Shown here one piece after another: positions 37,988-49,408 of a stretch of DNA of 64,000 nt. Source of the DNA: Phascolomyces articulosus. Taxonomy: Eukaryota > Mucoromycota > Mucoromycetes > Mucorales > Lichtheimiaceae. Every line of letters starts with the position of its first letter. The stretch's first letter is position 1. A program made the translations under genes and the position numbers. Location: positions 372,001 through 436,000 of the forward strand of contig JAIXMP010000029.1 in assembly GCA_025677815.1 (NCBI GenBank), written 5' to 3'. Under the pieces are notes generated by a model. It was not told the DNA's origin, did no database searches, and saw nothing but the letters and a program-made list of their open reading frames with translations.

Positions 37988-40922
37988 CTATGCATCATCA
38001 GCAAAAGTAACAAGACTCTTATTTTCATCTACTAAATCACCCACATTATATAACACTTCACCAATGGTACCCGTCATGGGTGCCTTGATAACATGTTCCA
38101 TCTTCATGGCTTCTAAAACAATCAAAGTGGTTCCCTTTTCAATCTTTTGACCTGGTGTGACCAGCACCTGGGAAATCTTACATGGCATAGGTGTTTTGAC
38201 AGATCCGGTGCTGTCTGCACCTTGTGCACTGGCAACAACATAAGGTGGGGTAGCCAAGTTTACTTCAGTGCGACCAAATTCATCAAACACTGTCACTTCA
38301 TCTCCTGCCACAACGATATTACTCTTGATTTGTTTGCTGTCAATACTCGAGACCAGCTCGCCTTGTTCATTATAATGACCTTGTACATCCTTGTATTCCT
38401 TCAAGACAGCACCACTTTCTTGTTCCAAGACCTTGATATCGACCAAGTCATGATCCTTGGTTGTTAATTCAACATTGTAACGCTTATCCCCATCCTTTGG
38501 ATCTACAAATGTCACAGTACGTGTATCCTTCATATTGATACGGAATGATTGATGCAAAGTGGCCCATGGATTATAAGGATCCTTGGCGTTCACTTGGGTA
38601 TTGGCAATTTCACTCAATCGAATGGCATTGGCAGCAGTAGCCAATGTATCGGGGCTAGGTGCAGGAGATGGTTTCAAAAGATCCTTTTCAAAATCTTGAA
38701 TAAATCCAGTTTCTACTTCACCCTTAATGAATTCGGGATGTTCCGCAACACGTTTGACAAATCCAATATTGGTTTCAAGACCCACAACCTTTAGTAAAAA
38801 AGAAACAGAGAGATTTTATCATGAATATCAAATCATCTTTCAAGATCTTTTGCTGTTGTACATAGTAAAAAAAAAACAAGCAAACAAATAAATAAATAAA
38901 TAAAATTTTATTTTTTACCTGATATTGTTCCAAAGCTCTTCTGAAACGACGAAGGGCATCGTTTCTGTCTTCACCACGTACGACTAATTTAGAGATCATG
39001 GGGTCATAATGCACGCTGATCTGATCGCCTTGGATGAAACCTGTCTCGACACGAAGATCCTTTGATGTTTGTGGAGTACGGACACTGAAAAGATTACCAG
39101 TATCGGGAAGGAAGTGGCTATATACACATAAATCCGCTGCTTAGTATACAACTATCTAAATCTGATATTATTTGTTTATTAAACTTACTTGGAAGGATTT
39201 TCGGCATAAATACGTGCTTCAAATGCGTGACCGCGTAATTTAAGTTCATCTTGTAACAATGGCAATCGGTTTCCAGCAGCAACCTGTTTATCATTTATCG
39301 TCATTATTAATAACCTCAATCCTAATTCCCTTTTCCTTTTTTTTTCGTTTGTGCTTATAATATGAAATATATATATATATATACCTCCAATTGCCAGTGA
39401 ACCAAATCGGTATCAGTCACCATTTCTGTTACTGGATGTTCAACCTATATAACCCATATTAATACTTTTCCCATTCATATCTATAACGGCCCTGTTTTGT
39501 TTGTTTTTTTTTTCTTTCTCCATATTTTAATATCAACTCACCTGCAAACGAGTGTTCATTTCCATAAAGTAAAATTGCTTATCCACATTATCCATAATAA
39601 ATTCAACCGTACCCGCATTTTCATAACCCACGGCACGTGCAGCAGCTACAGCCTTAGCACCCAATTGAGCACGAATTTCTTCTGTCAAACCAGGACCAGG
39701 GGCTTCTTCAATGACCTTTTGATGACGACGTTGAACGGAACAATCTCTTTCAAACAAATGGACACAATTATCCAACTTGTCAGCAAAGACTTGGACTTCG
39801 ACATGACGAGGGCGTTCCAAATACTTTTCAACAAGGACCTTGTCATCACCAAAGGATTTGATGGATTCACGTTTGGAAGATTCCAACATTTCTTCAAATT
39901 CACCGGCAGAACGAACGATACGCATACCTTTACCACCTCCACCTTTGACAGCCTTAATCAAGACAGGATAACCAATCTTTTCGGCTTGTTCCTTTAAGAA
40001 TTTCACGTCTTGATTTTCACCATGGTAACCAGGTACCACAGGAACACCTGCATTTTCCATGATAAATTTGGATTCACTCTTGGAACCCATGGATCGCATA
40101 GCATCACCGGATGGACCAATAAATTCCAAACGTTCAGATTTGACGCGGTCTGCGAAATCGGCATTTTCGGACAAGAAACCATAACCAGGATGAATGGCCT
40201 TTTTGTAGAATGATAAAACATAATGCTTTGTTTAATTATCTCTGCTCTCCCACTCCATTATATATATCAAGTAGAAACAAGTCGTTTACCTGTGCACCTG
40301 TCATACGAGCTACGTTTAAAATTTTATCAATGCTCAAATAACTTTCAGCAGATGGTGGTGGACCGATTAAAAATGCTTCATCAGCCTATAAATTTATGTA
40401 TTTTAATAAGAAAATATATTCCGCAAAATATATAAAGTAAAAATATGTATCGTTTCCTTTTTTTGTTTTTCCTTACCATCTTGACGTGTTGTGCGTTAGC
40501 ATCTGCTTCACTATATACTGCAACTGTCTTGATACCAAGATCCTTGGCTGTTCGCATAACACGACACGCGATTTCACCTCTAAATGAATAAGCAATTTCC
40601 TCTCTCCATCAGTCCTCTGTTTTTTCATTTTTCTTTTTCATTTTTTGAATCTATTTACCTGTTTGCGATCAAAATCTTTTCAAATAACGGGTTTCTACCT
40701 ATGTACATCCACAAGAAACAAAAAAACAACAACAACAAGCGTGAGTGATTTTCCTATTTATCTTATTTGACATGTGATAATAATAAAGAGTATTTATAAA
40801 AGAAACACGCGGGAGAAATAATAATAATAATACTATTTACTTGAGTAGAATCGTATAGATGTGGTTGAACCATAGAGGGATTTAGCTGAAGTTCTTAATG
40901 TATATAGCCGTGTTTGGAACAT
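37988..40922 (-). CDS. 3-methylcrotonyl-CoA carboxylase, biotin-containing (alpha) subunit, mitochondrial
   Basis: Nine exons (40841-40922, 40659-40698, 40477-40579, 40290-40385, 39542-40198, 39385-39444, 39189-39283, 38919-39117, 37988-38788) join to 710 residues. The start [20 protein letters not shown] is a typical mitochondrial presequence. A biotin carboxylase domain follows: [36 protein letters not shown], the ATP-grasp loop [11 protein letters not shown], and [18 protein letters not shown]. The C-terminus is a biotinyl domain with EAMKMEHVI, biotin on K673. Biotin carboxylase followed directly by a biotinyl domain in about 710 residues fits MCC alpha; propionyl-CoA carboxylase alpha is the main alternative, while pyruvate carboxylase would be far longer. 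The enzyme acts in leucine breakdown in the matrix with a separate beta subunit, which is not in this window. Introns are 55-216 bp and all splice junctions restore conserved sequence. Confidence 0.92.
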
Positions 40923-41450
40923 GATGTAAAAAGGTGGATAGAAAAAGAAAGTAAAAAGAAAAAGGTTAAAGAAGCGTGGAAAAAAGAGATACGAAAAACT
41001 GAAAATAAAAAAATTGAAACCAGAAAAATCTCTTCTTGCCTCATCGTGGGAAAAACAAAGGTTTAGATAGCGGAGACGAAATATCAATGTTGAACCCAAA
41101 ATTTACCCCGCAAAAAAAAAAGAAAAAGTTCTCACACTGTTTTTTTTTCAACCTTGGAAAAGACAACCCATTTATGGTTTGGAAATAGACAGGCTTATCA
41201 AATTAGATACCTCATTTCATCTTACATTAATTGACTTGTCAAGTACACCAAAAGAAAACTGTTCTAGATATATATATATATATATCTATAGAGTAACCCA
41301 AAACGTTATAGAAAAATTCAATCATACTCTATGTTACCCTGTATATTAAAAATAGAAGGACTTTTTTATAAAATTTAATTGCTCAATGTACTTGACATTT
41401 TCCAAAAAAAATTCAACCCACAATTTACAAAAAATTCGAAAATGACTAGG
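40923..41450. other. Divergent promoter region between the carboxylase and U6 genes
   Basis: About 560 bp separate the ATG of the carboxylase gene (minus) from the U6 start (plus). An (AT)n run lies at 41271-41284. No conserved element other than the U6 TATA box is identified. Confidence 0.5.
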
Positions 41451-41458
41451 ATATAAAC
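41451..41458 (+). promoter_or_regulatory. TATA box of the U6 snRNA gene
   Basis: ATATAAAC (TATAAA at 41452-41457) is 31-36 bp upstream of the predicted U6 5' end, the normal position for a Pol III type 3-like U6 promoter. Confidence 0.65.
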
Positions 41459-41487
41459 TTTTCGAACAACGTTGCTAAAATTGACAT

Positions 41488-41512
41488 GTACTTCGGTACC
41501 TCTGTCACATTA

Positions 41513-41544
<32 letters not shown>

Positions 41545-41604
41545 GGCCCCTGCACAAGGATGACACTAACGCTCAGAGTTGGATCGCACTTCGGTGCCAC
41601 TTTT
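41488..41604 (+). ncRNA. U6 spliceosomal snRNA
   Basis: The 5' stem-loop GTAC-TTCG-GTAC begins at 41488. It is followed by the conserved AAAATTGGAACGATACAGAG with the ACAGAGA box at 41528-41534, the AGC triad at 41540-41542, and the internal stem-loop region GGCCCCTGCACAAGGATGA. After this comes a species-specific 3' part (CAGAGTTGGAT and a GCAC-TTCG-GTGC hairpin) and a run of nine T residues from 41601 that stops Pol III. U6 forms the catalytic core of the spliceosome with U2, consistent with the intron-rich genes here. A TATA box lies at the expected distance. The exact 3' end within the T run is approximate. Confidence 0.95.
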
Positions 41605-42955
41605 TTTTTATATATTTTTATTCGATTATTTTTTTTTTTATTTTTTTGGTCGATGATCATCGGATTTGATCTTGGATCTGAATTTATTTTAAAAAACTCA
41701 TCAGATTACCGAGCATCATCATTGACAACAACAATGATGAAAAAAAAATATTAATGATAGATCTATCACATTGTATAAAGAAAGGTCATGATCTACAGAT
41801 CAAGTAGTATACTTCAAAGTGATGATGTTATTAGCCACTCTATTATTACAGAATGTTTTTATAGTTATTGGAACTATCTGTGTTATACATAGAATAGAAG
41901 TTGTCAATCAAAATAAAAGTAATAAAAGTAATAAAAATGATAAGTCTTTTGAGGCGCGATTTATTCAATTCAAAGATAAAAACTTCTTCTAATCTATATA
42001 CATCTTGGTCTATTTATATAATTTTATTTCTCATAGTTTATATCTGGAGTGTATTATCAATAATTTGGATGTGTGAGGGAGTGGATCCTATGAAATCGAC
42101 GTCGGAGTGTGTTTCTAGGGATCTATGTCAAAACAATACCTTATATCATTGGTTAGCAATTGTATAAAAAAATTAATTGGTTCTGTAATTTAAATTGTGA
42201 AATCGTCGTTTTTATCAAATCGTCAAAAATTTCGCAGTTTTCAAAATCGATTTAATTTTTGAAACCCCCCTAACGATTTGATAAAAACGACGATTTTGAC
42301 ATAACACACTCAGCCGTTGATTTCATGAAAACTGCTATTTTTGAAACCACCTATTAATTCTGAGAATTTGTTGCAAAAAGCGTTAACCGGGGAAGTCACT
42401 GTTAGGTTAAGTTAAATATTTTATGTACTTTAATGAACGTGAAAGTATGGTAAAAACGATGTTTCCCATTGTCATTATATCAACGATGTGTAGTATATAA
42501 GTATGTAGAAGGTTGGTAAAGCAATAAGTTTTTTTCCCTTATTTTTCAATAAATAAACTGCTGAACAAGAAGCTGTGCTTTTTGATGAACATATCTAGTA
42601 CCTGAGTGAAAGGTCTAAAAGGTTTAATTGGTTTTTTTTTCTTAAAAAAAAGTATCCACGCTCTCCTGTTCGCGATATGCTAAGTTTTTTTCTCGCCTGA
42701 TTAATTACTCTTTTGATTGAATAACAAATGAGTATAGGCAATAATATGATTATCGCGGTAATGAATCAATTATTATCATACCCCAATAAGATGCAAATGG
42801 GTTAATATATGTATTTGTTGTAAAAACTGAATATAAAATTACCTCGATAATAAGTAAGTGATTTAAATCATATTCCAAATTACAAATTTGCGAAAATAAT
42901 AAGTTTTTAATGGAATTTTTTCTTCAAATGCTTTGCAAAAGGCCGCGAATTGCAT
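41605..42955. other. Noncoding region with a 24-bp inverted repeat
   Basis: No gene is recognised. A perfect inverted repeat (42200-42223 and 42273-42296) and a second, outer pair (GCAGTTTTC at 42234-42242, GAAAACTGC at 42327-42335) mark a small structured element. A non-ATG frame at 41901-42167 was judged spurious. Confidence 0.5.
42200..42296. repeat. Perfect 24-bp inverted repeat with 49-bp spacer
   Basis: Positions 42200-42223 are the exact reverse complement of 42273-42296 (the arm starts AAATCGTCG and ends CAAATCGT). The sequence could form a long hairpin or represent the terminal repeats of a very small transposon remnant. No coding sequence lies within. Confidence 0.85.
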
Positions 42956-43795
42956 AATGGGGGGGGGTTGCAAAACGCGGGAGTCGACTGTACCTACCTG
43001 TCGATGGCTGTCATCCATCATCTTGGTAATCTAGAATACATGGCTGATAGAATAGAAATCCTACAAGCAAAATTCTTCCTCCGCACTCATTACATGCCTG
43101 AAGATGCCCTACTGCCCACACTATTACCATATATCAAGCTTAGTAAGGGAACAATGGCCTGGAACACACTACTTCGGAAAAATGATATATGGAAAGCAAT
43201 GACAGAAAACAACAATGATCCAACAGCTTTAAATATTAAAGCTGTAATTAAACAACATCGACAAGCAACTCGCGAAAAACAATGTACACGCAAAAACTCT
43301 GTACTTATAAATGCCTGTCGAAGAACACTAGGTATTGATCCAACTCTATGGCTACTAATGTCACCACAAGAACGTGTTATATTCATTCATTATCGACTAG
43401 GATGGATCAATAATTATCAACAACAAGCATGCCCTAACTGTCATCAAACAACCCGTTTAACAAAAAATCATTTAATTAAATGTCTTGATGTCCATTCCTT
43501 TCTCTCCTTCTCCACTAATATTAAGGATCCAATCTCGCTTGTGCTTAACCGGTTACCAAAATCACCCCCGACCTCATCTGCCAAACGTACTATCTCAATA
43601 CACTATGGCCTAAGGTTTGGTATATATTATCACAAATGCACCGTACATGCCGATCAGAGCAATACCTCACCCCACCGCCACCAGTAGACCGATTTGGACG
43701 AGCGCTCCTCAAGTGGATCGAACTGCCTGCGAAACATTCCACATTACCAGCATCTATATAATATTTTTCTTTTAATTATAAAAAAAAAAAAAAAA
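42956..43795 (+). mobile_element. 5'-truncated non-LTR retrotransposon (LINE) fragment
   Basis: A frame from about 42968 to 43686 encodes the C-terminal, post-reverse-transcriptase part of a LINE ORF2: MADRIEILQAKFFLRTHYMP, a middle segment ending in FIHYRLGWINNYQQQACPNC, and a C-x2-C...H-x4-C zinc motif (CPNCHQTTRLTKNHLIKC). The endonuclease and RT domains are absent. Around 43570-43605 coding sense passes to another frame, where WPKVWYILSQMHRT, EQYLTPPPPVDRFGRALLKW and IELPAKHSTLPASI follow to a stop near 43760, so a frameshift is present. An A run of about 18 (43778-43795) may be the end of the element. Truncation at the 5' end plus an A tail is the usual mark of incomplete LINE integration. 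The element is inactive. Confidence 0.75.
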
Positions 43796-45605
43796 ACTTC
43801 CTGATACCTCTTCCTTTAGCTCCATAATGTTCCCACCACCCATAGGATAGTTACCCCCTGTTTTTTCACCCAACCTTTTATATATAACTTATTAATCCTC
43901 TTTTTTTTCGGTCGTATACCCACACCTTTTTCCTGCTGTCCTGCAGGTTTTTCAGAACCGAGCCTTGTGAACTGACGAGAGCAAGAAGCTTCAATCTGCG
44001 TGTGCTCAATTAATTCCGTCCTTATTAAACTTTATAATTTCAACATACCTACCTGTCGTTCCTTGGCATTTTTAGGAGTTAATTGTAGCTACACTTCACA
44101 GGACTTATTATTATTGTTTTGAAAACAAGAATATATTTTTAGAGTTTTTACGACAACATTATTTTTTGACGTATAATGATAAAACCTAGAAAATAACAGC
44201 TACAACAACAAAATTATGAACGAGTTGGATAAAATATTTACCTTTCTCCTTACCATGTTATTGTTGTCATCTTTCATATAACTCAGTGTTATGAAATATG
44301 AAATTCTAAATATAAAACTTATATAAAACGTTGGCGTTTCTATGTTAAGCAATGCAATAAGACGATTAAAGTTTGAAGGGGGTAAAATACGTAACTATCG
44401 AATTTTGAATACATTAAAGTATAACACATGAAAAGAAAATTCTCATCAATAACCAAAAGAACTGTAAAAAAAGAAGGAGGGGGAATAGAAAGAAGAAATT
44501 CACATTAAGGAGACACTGTATTTATAGTGCCATCTTTTTTCTCAAATAATAATAATAAAAAAGTAGTAATTAGTTCATGGTAATGATGATGACTTCTTCC
44601 TGCTACTTGTCTTACAAAAATCATCCTTTTTTTCTACAACATGGACTAATAAAAAAAATCCCCATCCAACTTAAGGAATCTTAATTCAGAAGAAGCAAAG
44701 AAGATGTAGTAAGTTTGAATTTTTACTTGATTTGCAAAGACAGGTTGTTACGTTATTAGATAACTTTCTTTGAATGACTCCTTGATATCGCGTGTTTGCT
44801 GAGTTGTAACAACAACGATACCAAACGTAAAACAAGGTTGATCATTCAAATGACGATGATAAAATCAATGAACCAATAATAAATAATGATATCTTTGTTT
44901 CTTGTCTTGTAATATAAGATTAATTGCTGTCGCTTGTTACTATCACTTTATGATGTTATATATCCAATAATTTAGTCTAATCTATATGTTTTATGCTGTG
45001 TAACACCGATACCAGAAAAAGAACATTGTATGGTGACAAACAGACAAAAGGGAATAGCAATTAATATAGGATAGAATGACTATATCTCTATTTATTCCTT
45101 TAGAATTTATACTTGGGATAGACAATTACTTTAGTTACTTGGAAACATAATATAGGTATTATAAGATCTTAGATATATATATATATAGTATTTTATATAA
45201 TAACTTTGCAATGAATGTCAATAAATATGCAAAAAGTAATCATATTTCATTTATATTTGTAACATTATTTCCCCTTGATTATTATTATTACTGTTGTTGG
45301 TAATGCAGCATGTACGATGTATCTATGTAGGTGACTATTAATAGTATAATCCATAGAGTTCAACTAACGGTATTCTAATGAAAAGGAGAATATGCTGATT
45401 TTTTTTATAGGTGGTAAAATAGAATGATTTTCAGCCTCCCTTGCCACTTTTGACCTTGATTCCCTTTTTTTCCTTGGAAACCCTTAATATAAACATGAAT
45501 GCATGTCGCTAAAAATTCATTTTTGGAAATAAGAGAAAATTTTGGTTCTCAAACCGTGGGGGGGGGAAAGAGGATTCAATGTGAAGAAGGTGGTGAAAAA
45601 AATCA
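43796..45605. other. Intergenic region, no gene seen
   Basis: The first 250 bases could still be LINE-derived 3' sequence. The rest is AT-rich without recognisable genes and ends in the CotH promoter. Confidence 0.5.
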
Positions 45606-45613
45606 TATATAAA
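45606..45613 (+). promoter_or_regulatory. Putative TATA box of the CotH gene
   Basis: TATATAAA lies 45 bp before the ATG at 45658, preceded by a purine-rich stretch with a run of nine G residues (45559-45567). Confidence 0.45.
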
Positions 45614-45657
45614 TGGCATCAAAATCAGAATGTTTATTATTTCACCACCAAAAAAAA

Positions 45658-47885
45658 ATGACACGTTTAAAATCATCAATTCTTTTTTGTAAGTATCAAT
45701 AATAATTTTAGTGACAATTTTTATACATATTACTTATTACGATATATTATACAACTATTAGATGTTACGATCTGTTTGTCCATTGTTCATTTGACCTTTG
45801 GAAAAACAACCAATTATCATGTTATTTCACTCATCGATAATGCCAAGACTGCGATGGCCGTAGTAGTCGATGATAAACCTTATTCTCTTCATGTCACTCC
45901 AGAATCTGCTCTTCTCCATATAGGTTCAGCCCCAAAAGCAAAAAAAGGATATTATTATGCCATCATCAAAAGAGATCAAGTTCAAAATGAAACAATGGTT
46001 TTATTAGAACATGAACCTTTTGTACGTTCATTACCAGCGGGTGGGAATACAACACCCAACGAATTTTATAATCGATCCAGAAATTCTTTTGATATCACAC
46101 CTATTCCAAAAGTCCTTGATCCCTTACCTTTTATTGATCGTATTAAATCCAAACTACATCAACCAGGTCAAATTGCTACAATTCATATTGTGGGTCCACA
46201 AGATCAAATTGATCATATGCATAAAAAAAGCAAGAAAGATATTCAAGTCATGACAAACGTTACATATATCAGGTGAGTAAATAAATAAATATAATTGAAT
46301 ATTATGTCGAGATGGATAATCAATGTAAAAAAAAAGCATTAACATTAATATATATGTATGTTTGTATGTGTAACCCTATAAAGTTTGAATGATGTTCAAA
46401 CATTCACTGGTGTCGAATTTGAAATCTCTGGTCGATTTTCGCGTGAAGCTGCAAAATCTTCTTATAATTTGAAAATCCCAAAAAAACAGAATCTTTATGG
46501 TTATCGTCGTCTTAAACTTCGTTCTATGGCAACAGATCCTTCCTATGTTCGTGAAGATTTAGGTTATAAAATGTTAGCTGCGGCAGGCGTCCCTACCACT
46601 TATTCATCTTTTGTCAGGTAAAAAAAAAAGGCATTCTTCTTCTTATAGTATAATATGATTCCCTCTCTCCATTAACAAAAAAAAATGAAGATAACATAGG
46701 GTTATTATTTTGACGCATGTGAATTAATATTTATTAACTATATGATCTGTTTTAGAGTGTTTATTAATAACGAACCTATTGGTCTTTTTGGATTTATTGA
46801 AAATTTCAAAAACCCATGGCTTCGCAACGAGTTTGCCAACGGTAACAAAGATGGTTATGATCAAGGACACCTGTATCAGGGAAAATTCACCAATGCCAAG
46901 GCTAAATTTTTGGGAAACCGAGTATCTGATTTGTCTTATGAAGGACCCAAGGAATGGAAATATGATTTAGGACAATACAAGATCAAAGAAGATCCTTCTC
47001 AAGGACAGCCCAGTTATCAACCTTTAATTGCTCTTACCAAGTTTATCTCAGAAGCACCCAATAATGGAACGGAAGCAGCCATGCATGAATGGAATCAACA
47101 TTTTGATATGGAAAGCGTTCTTCGAGGGTAATTACCGAAATTTTATTACTATTTGATGGGCTGTTGATTCTCACGTATCATGTCTCCATACACATCTGAC
47201 AAAGAATTAAAAGTACTAATAATATATATATTTATATAATATTATATAAATCATTAATAGAATGGCACTCGAAATGGTATTAGGATTCGGTGATGGAATA
47301 ATGGCCATGTCTGATAATTATTATCTTTATCAAGAAAGTTCTACTTCGGAACGCTTCATCTTTATTCTATCAGATGTCGATATTAGTTTTGGATCCAACA
47401 ATCTTATTAAACGAGAACTGATTAATACCGGTGACTGGCATCAATTTGCAGGTGATATTACAAAACGTCCATTGATGGGTAAAGTTCTTGCTGTGCCTGA
47501 ATTCAAACAACGTTTCGATGACTTGATCAAATATTTGGGTAACTGCTTGTTAAATCCAGATACATTGAGTCGTACCATTGATGATACTGTTGCCATGATC
47601 TCTGAGGATGTTGCTTGGGACAAGTCTTGTGAACGTGTTACCAAGGCTGCCGTGATTAGTCAAGTCAATCTTGCTGTTTTTGCAAAGGTATTTGGTTTAT
47701 TGAAAGGCTATGCTGTGGATGATTCTACTGTGCGAGATTTTAGAAAACGTTCCAAGAAAGATATTCCACTTCAAAAAGCAATCAATGGCCCTACTGGTTA
47801 TAAATCGTTGATGGGATTAAAAGAATATATTACCGTGAAACATAATAATATTGCCACTTATTATGGAGGATCCCAACAGCAGTAG
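45658..47885 (+). CDS. CotH-family secreted spore-coat protein kinase-like protein
   Basis: Five exons (45658-45688, 45762-46272, 46384-46617, 46756-47127, 47261-47885) give 590 residues. The first exon supplies MTRLKSSILF, and the splice joins it to YVTICLSIVHLTFG, together a clear signal peptide. The CotH domain includes YGYRRLKLRSMATDPSYVRE, AAGVPTTYSSFVRVFINNEP, IGLFGFIENFKNPWL and the acidic motif DVDISFG. CotH proteins are secreted atypical kinases in Bacillus spore coats and a multigene surface family in Mucorales, where some members bind host-cell receptors. This copy lacks a C-terminal hydrophobic GPI signal (it ends YYGGSQQQ), so it is predicted to be secreted rather than anchored. 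The receptor-binding peptide reported for the invasin members is not evident at the expected place (IMAMSDNYYLYQE), so a spore-coat role is as likely. Confidence 0.9.
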
Positions 47886-49084
47886 AAAAAAAACAGCAAC
47901 AACTCTATACTCCCATCCATTTTTTTTAAAAAAAAATAATAGTATCCTATATAGAAAGACACCACTTTATATATTATAAAAACCTAGATTCTTGTTTTTT
48001 TTTCTGTATAATACATATCTTCTTGTTCAATTATTATAATAATAAAATTTATTTTTCGCACTCTACTACTTGTTCATGTTATTGAAAAAAAATATGTGAT
48101 CCATTACAGAGTAACCATAATAATTCTATTACTTAACTCTCCAAAGATAATCTTTGATTTTTTTAATTATAATCTGGGAAGACCTTTTACAATGAATAGT
48201 GAAATTTTAACATGTAAAAAAAAAGTATGTGTCACCTTATTTACCATATATAGTAGTTTATACACACATATTATGCATGTTTGTTTGTCTACCTTCTATA
48301 CGGCGTTCTTTTATCATGAATTACCTTTTACCTTCCCATATACGAGGATAACCAATAGAATACATAGATTAGATTTAATAAAGTATACACATCTTCTTTC
48401 AAGAAATAGGATAATGAATATAATGACAGCAAAACAATGATGCAACGATGATGGATTTTTCTTTATTAAATCATACTTTTATTTAAATGTTCCAATAAAA
48501 GTTCTCTCTTTTATGTACTCATATATTGTTACAAAAAACCAAAAAAAGATTGTTTGCAAACCAAAATTTTATCTATTGAAGATGGTCAAGTTGTTTTTTT
48601 TTTGAAAAAAAAAAGGACTCATAGCAAGCATGATGCAAAATAATTCGTAATTGTGTTTTTTTTCAATAATAATGATATTACACACCGCACGCATTACTTG
48701 ATTCGGCTTGAGATAAAGAACTCAATGCATAGTTTGGGGCAGGGAAGTGTGACATAATTGGTAATACAGGTCTGTGGCTGGTGATTTCTGCCCTCAGCTA
48801 CTCGACAAAACTAAAGGTCACGCAAACTCCCAAACAAGGGATATACTTTTTAGGAAATCCTTTCTTTTATAAGATGTATAGTTATTAGATATTCTGGATC
48901 CCCTTATTTTTTCGTAGATTCACGTCTTATTATATGCACAATAATGTCAGAGAGACAATACCAAAAAAAAGTATAAAAAGAAAGTGATGGGAATTCCAAT
49001 TACTATCTATCCACTTTTTCTATTACTACAACCCATTCAACTTTTTATACTACAAAGTTCAAATCATTAACTTTTATTGATCAA
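47886..49084. other. Intergenic region with a GC-richer island
   Basis: A T/A-rich 3' flank of CotH is followed by an island of more balanced base composition (about 48680-48845) that is open in more than one frame on both strands. On the minus strand one frame reads ITSHRPVLPIMSHFPAPNYA and LSSLSQAESSNACGV before a stop, with a possible TAG acceptor just upstream. No upstream exon was found, so it is not called as a gene. Confidence 0.35.
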
Positions 49085-49408
49085 ATGGTATCAAAACATC
49101 AAGCCAAAGAAATCAATCATCATGATCCCGAATGTAAAAAATGCAATATCAAATTCACTCGTCGTCGTGATCTCTTTCGTCATCTTCAATCTAGCAAGGC
49201 GCATCGAAATGAAAACACGGGTTAACCATATCCAATATGTTGCGAATTATTAATGCGGCGTGATATTTTGTCCAAGCATGTCGGAAATAAATTATGCATG
49301 AATCGTTTTTTTTCATTGATTTACAATAGAATGGACAAGGATTCCACAACGACAGATATCTTCAGGCACTACCTCAACAAGGATCTTCTTTCTTCATATG
49401 ATCATTAG
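49085..49408 (+). pseudogene. Two-finger C2H2 zinc-finger gene with an in-frame TAA in the finger linker
   Basis: From the ATG at 49085 a frame encodes a first C2H2 finger (ECKKCNIKFTRRRDLFRHLQ then SSKAHR). A TAA at 49223-49225 stops it after 46 residues. The stop falls exactly where the inter-finger linker TGEKPY-C is expected: the frame reads NTG, stop, PYPICCELLMRRDILSKHV. The second finger then continues in the same frame without further stops to a TAG at 49406-49408. A single GAA to TAA change would explain the break. The second finger also has a changed cysteine spacing. The gene is therefore most likely an inactivated small transcription-factor-like gene; stop-codon readthrough is the alternative. 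Confidence 0.65.

Noticed and set aside
41901..42167. 88-codon hydrophobic frame (plus)
   Set aside because: Has no ATG at its start, is AT-driven and has no motif; lies in a repeat-rich noncoding block.
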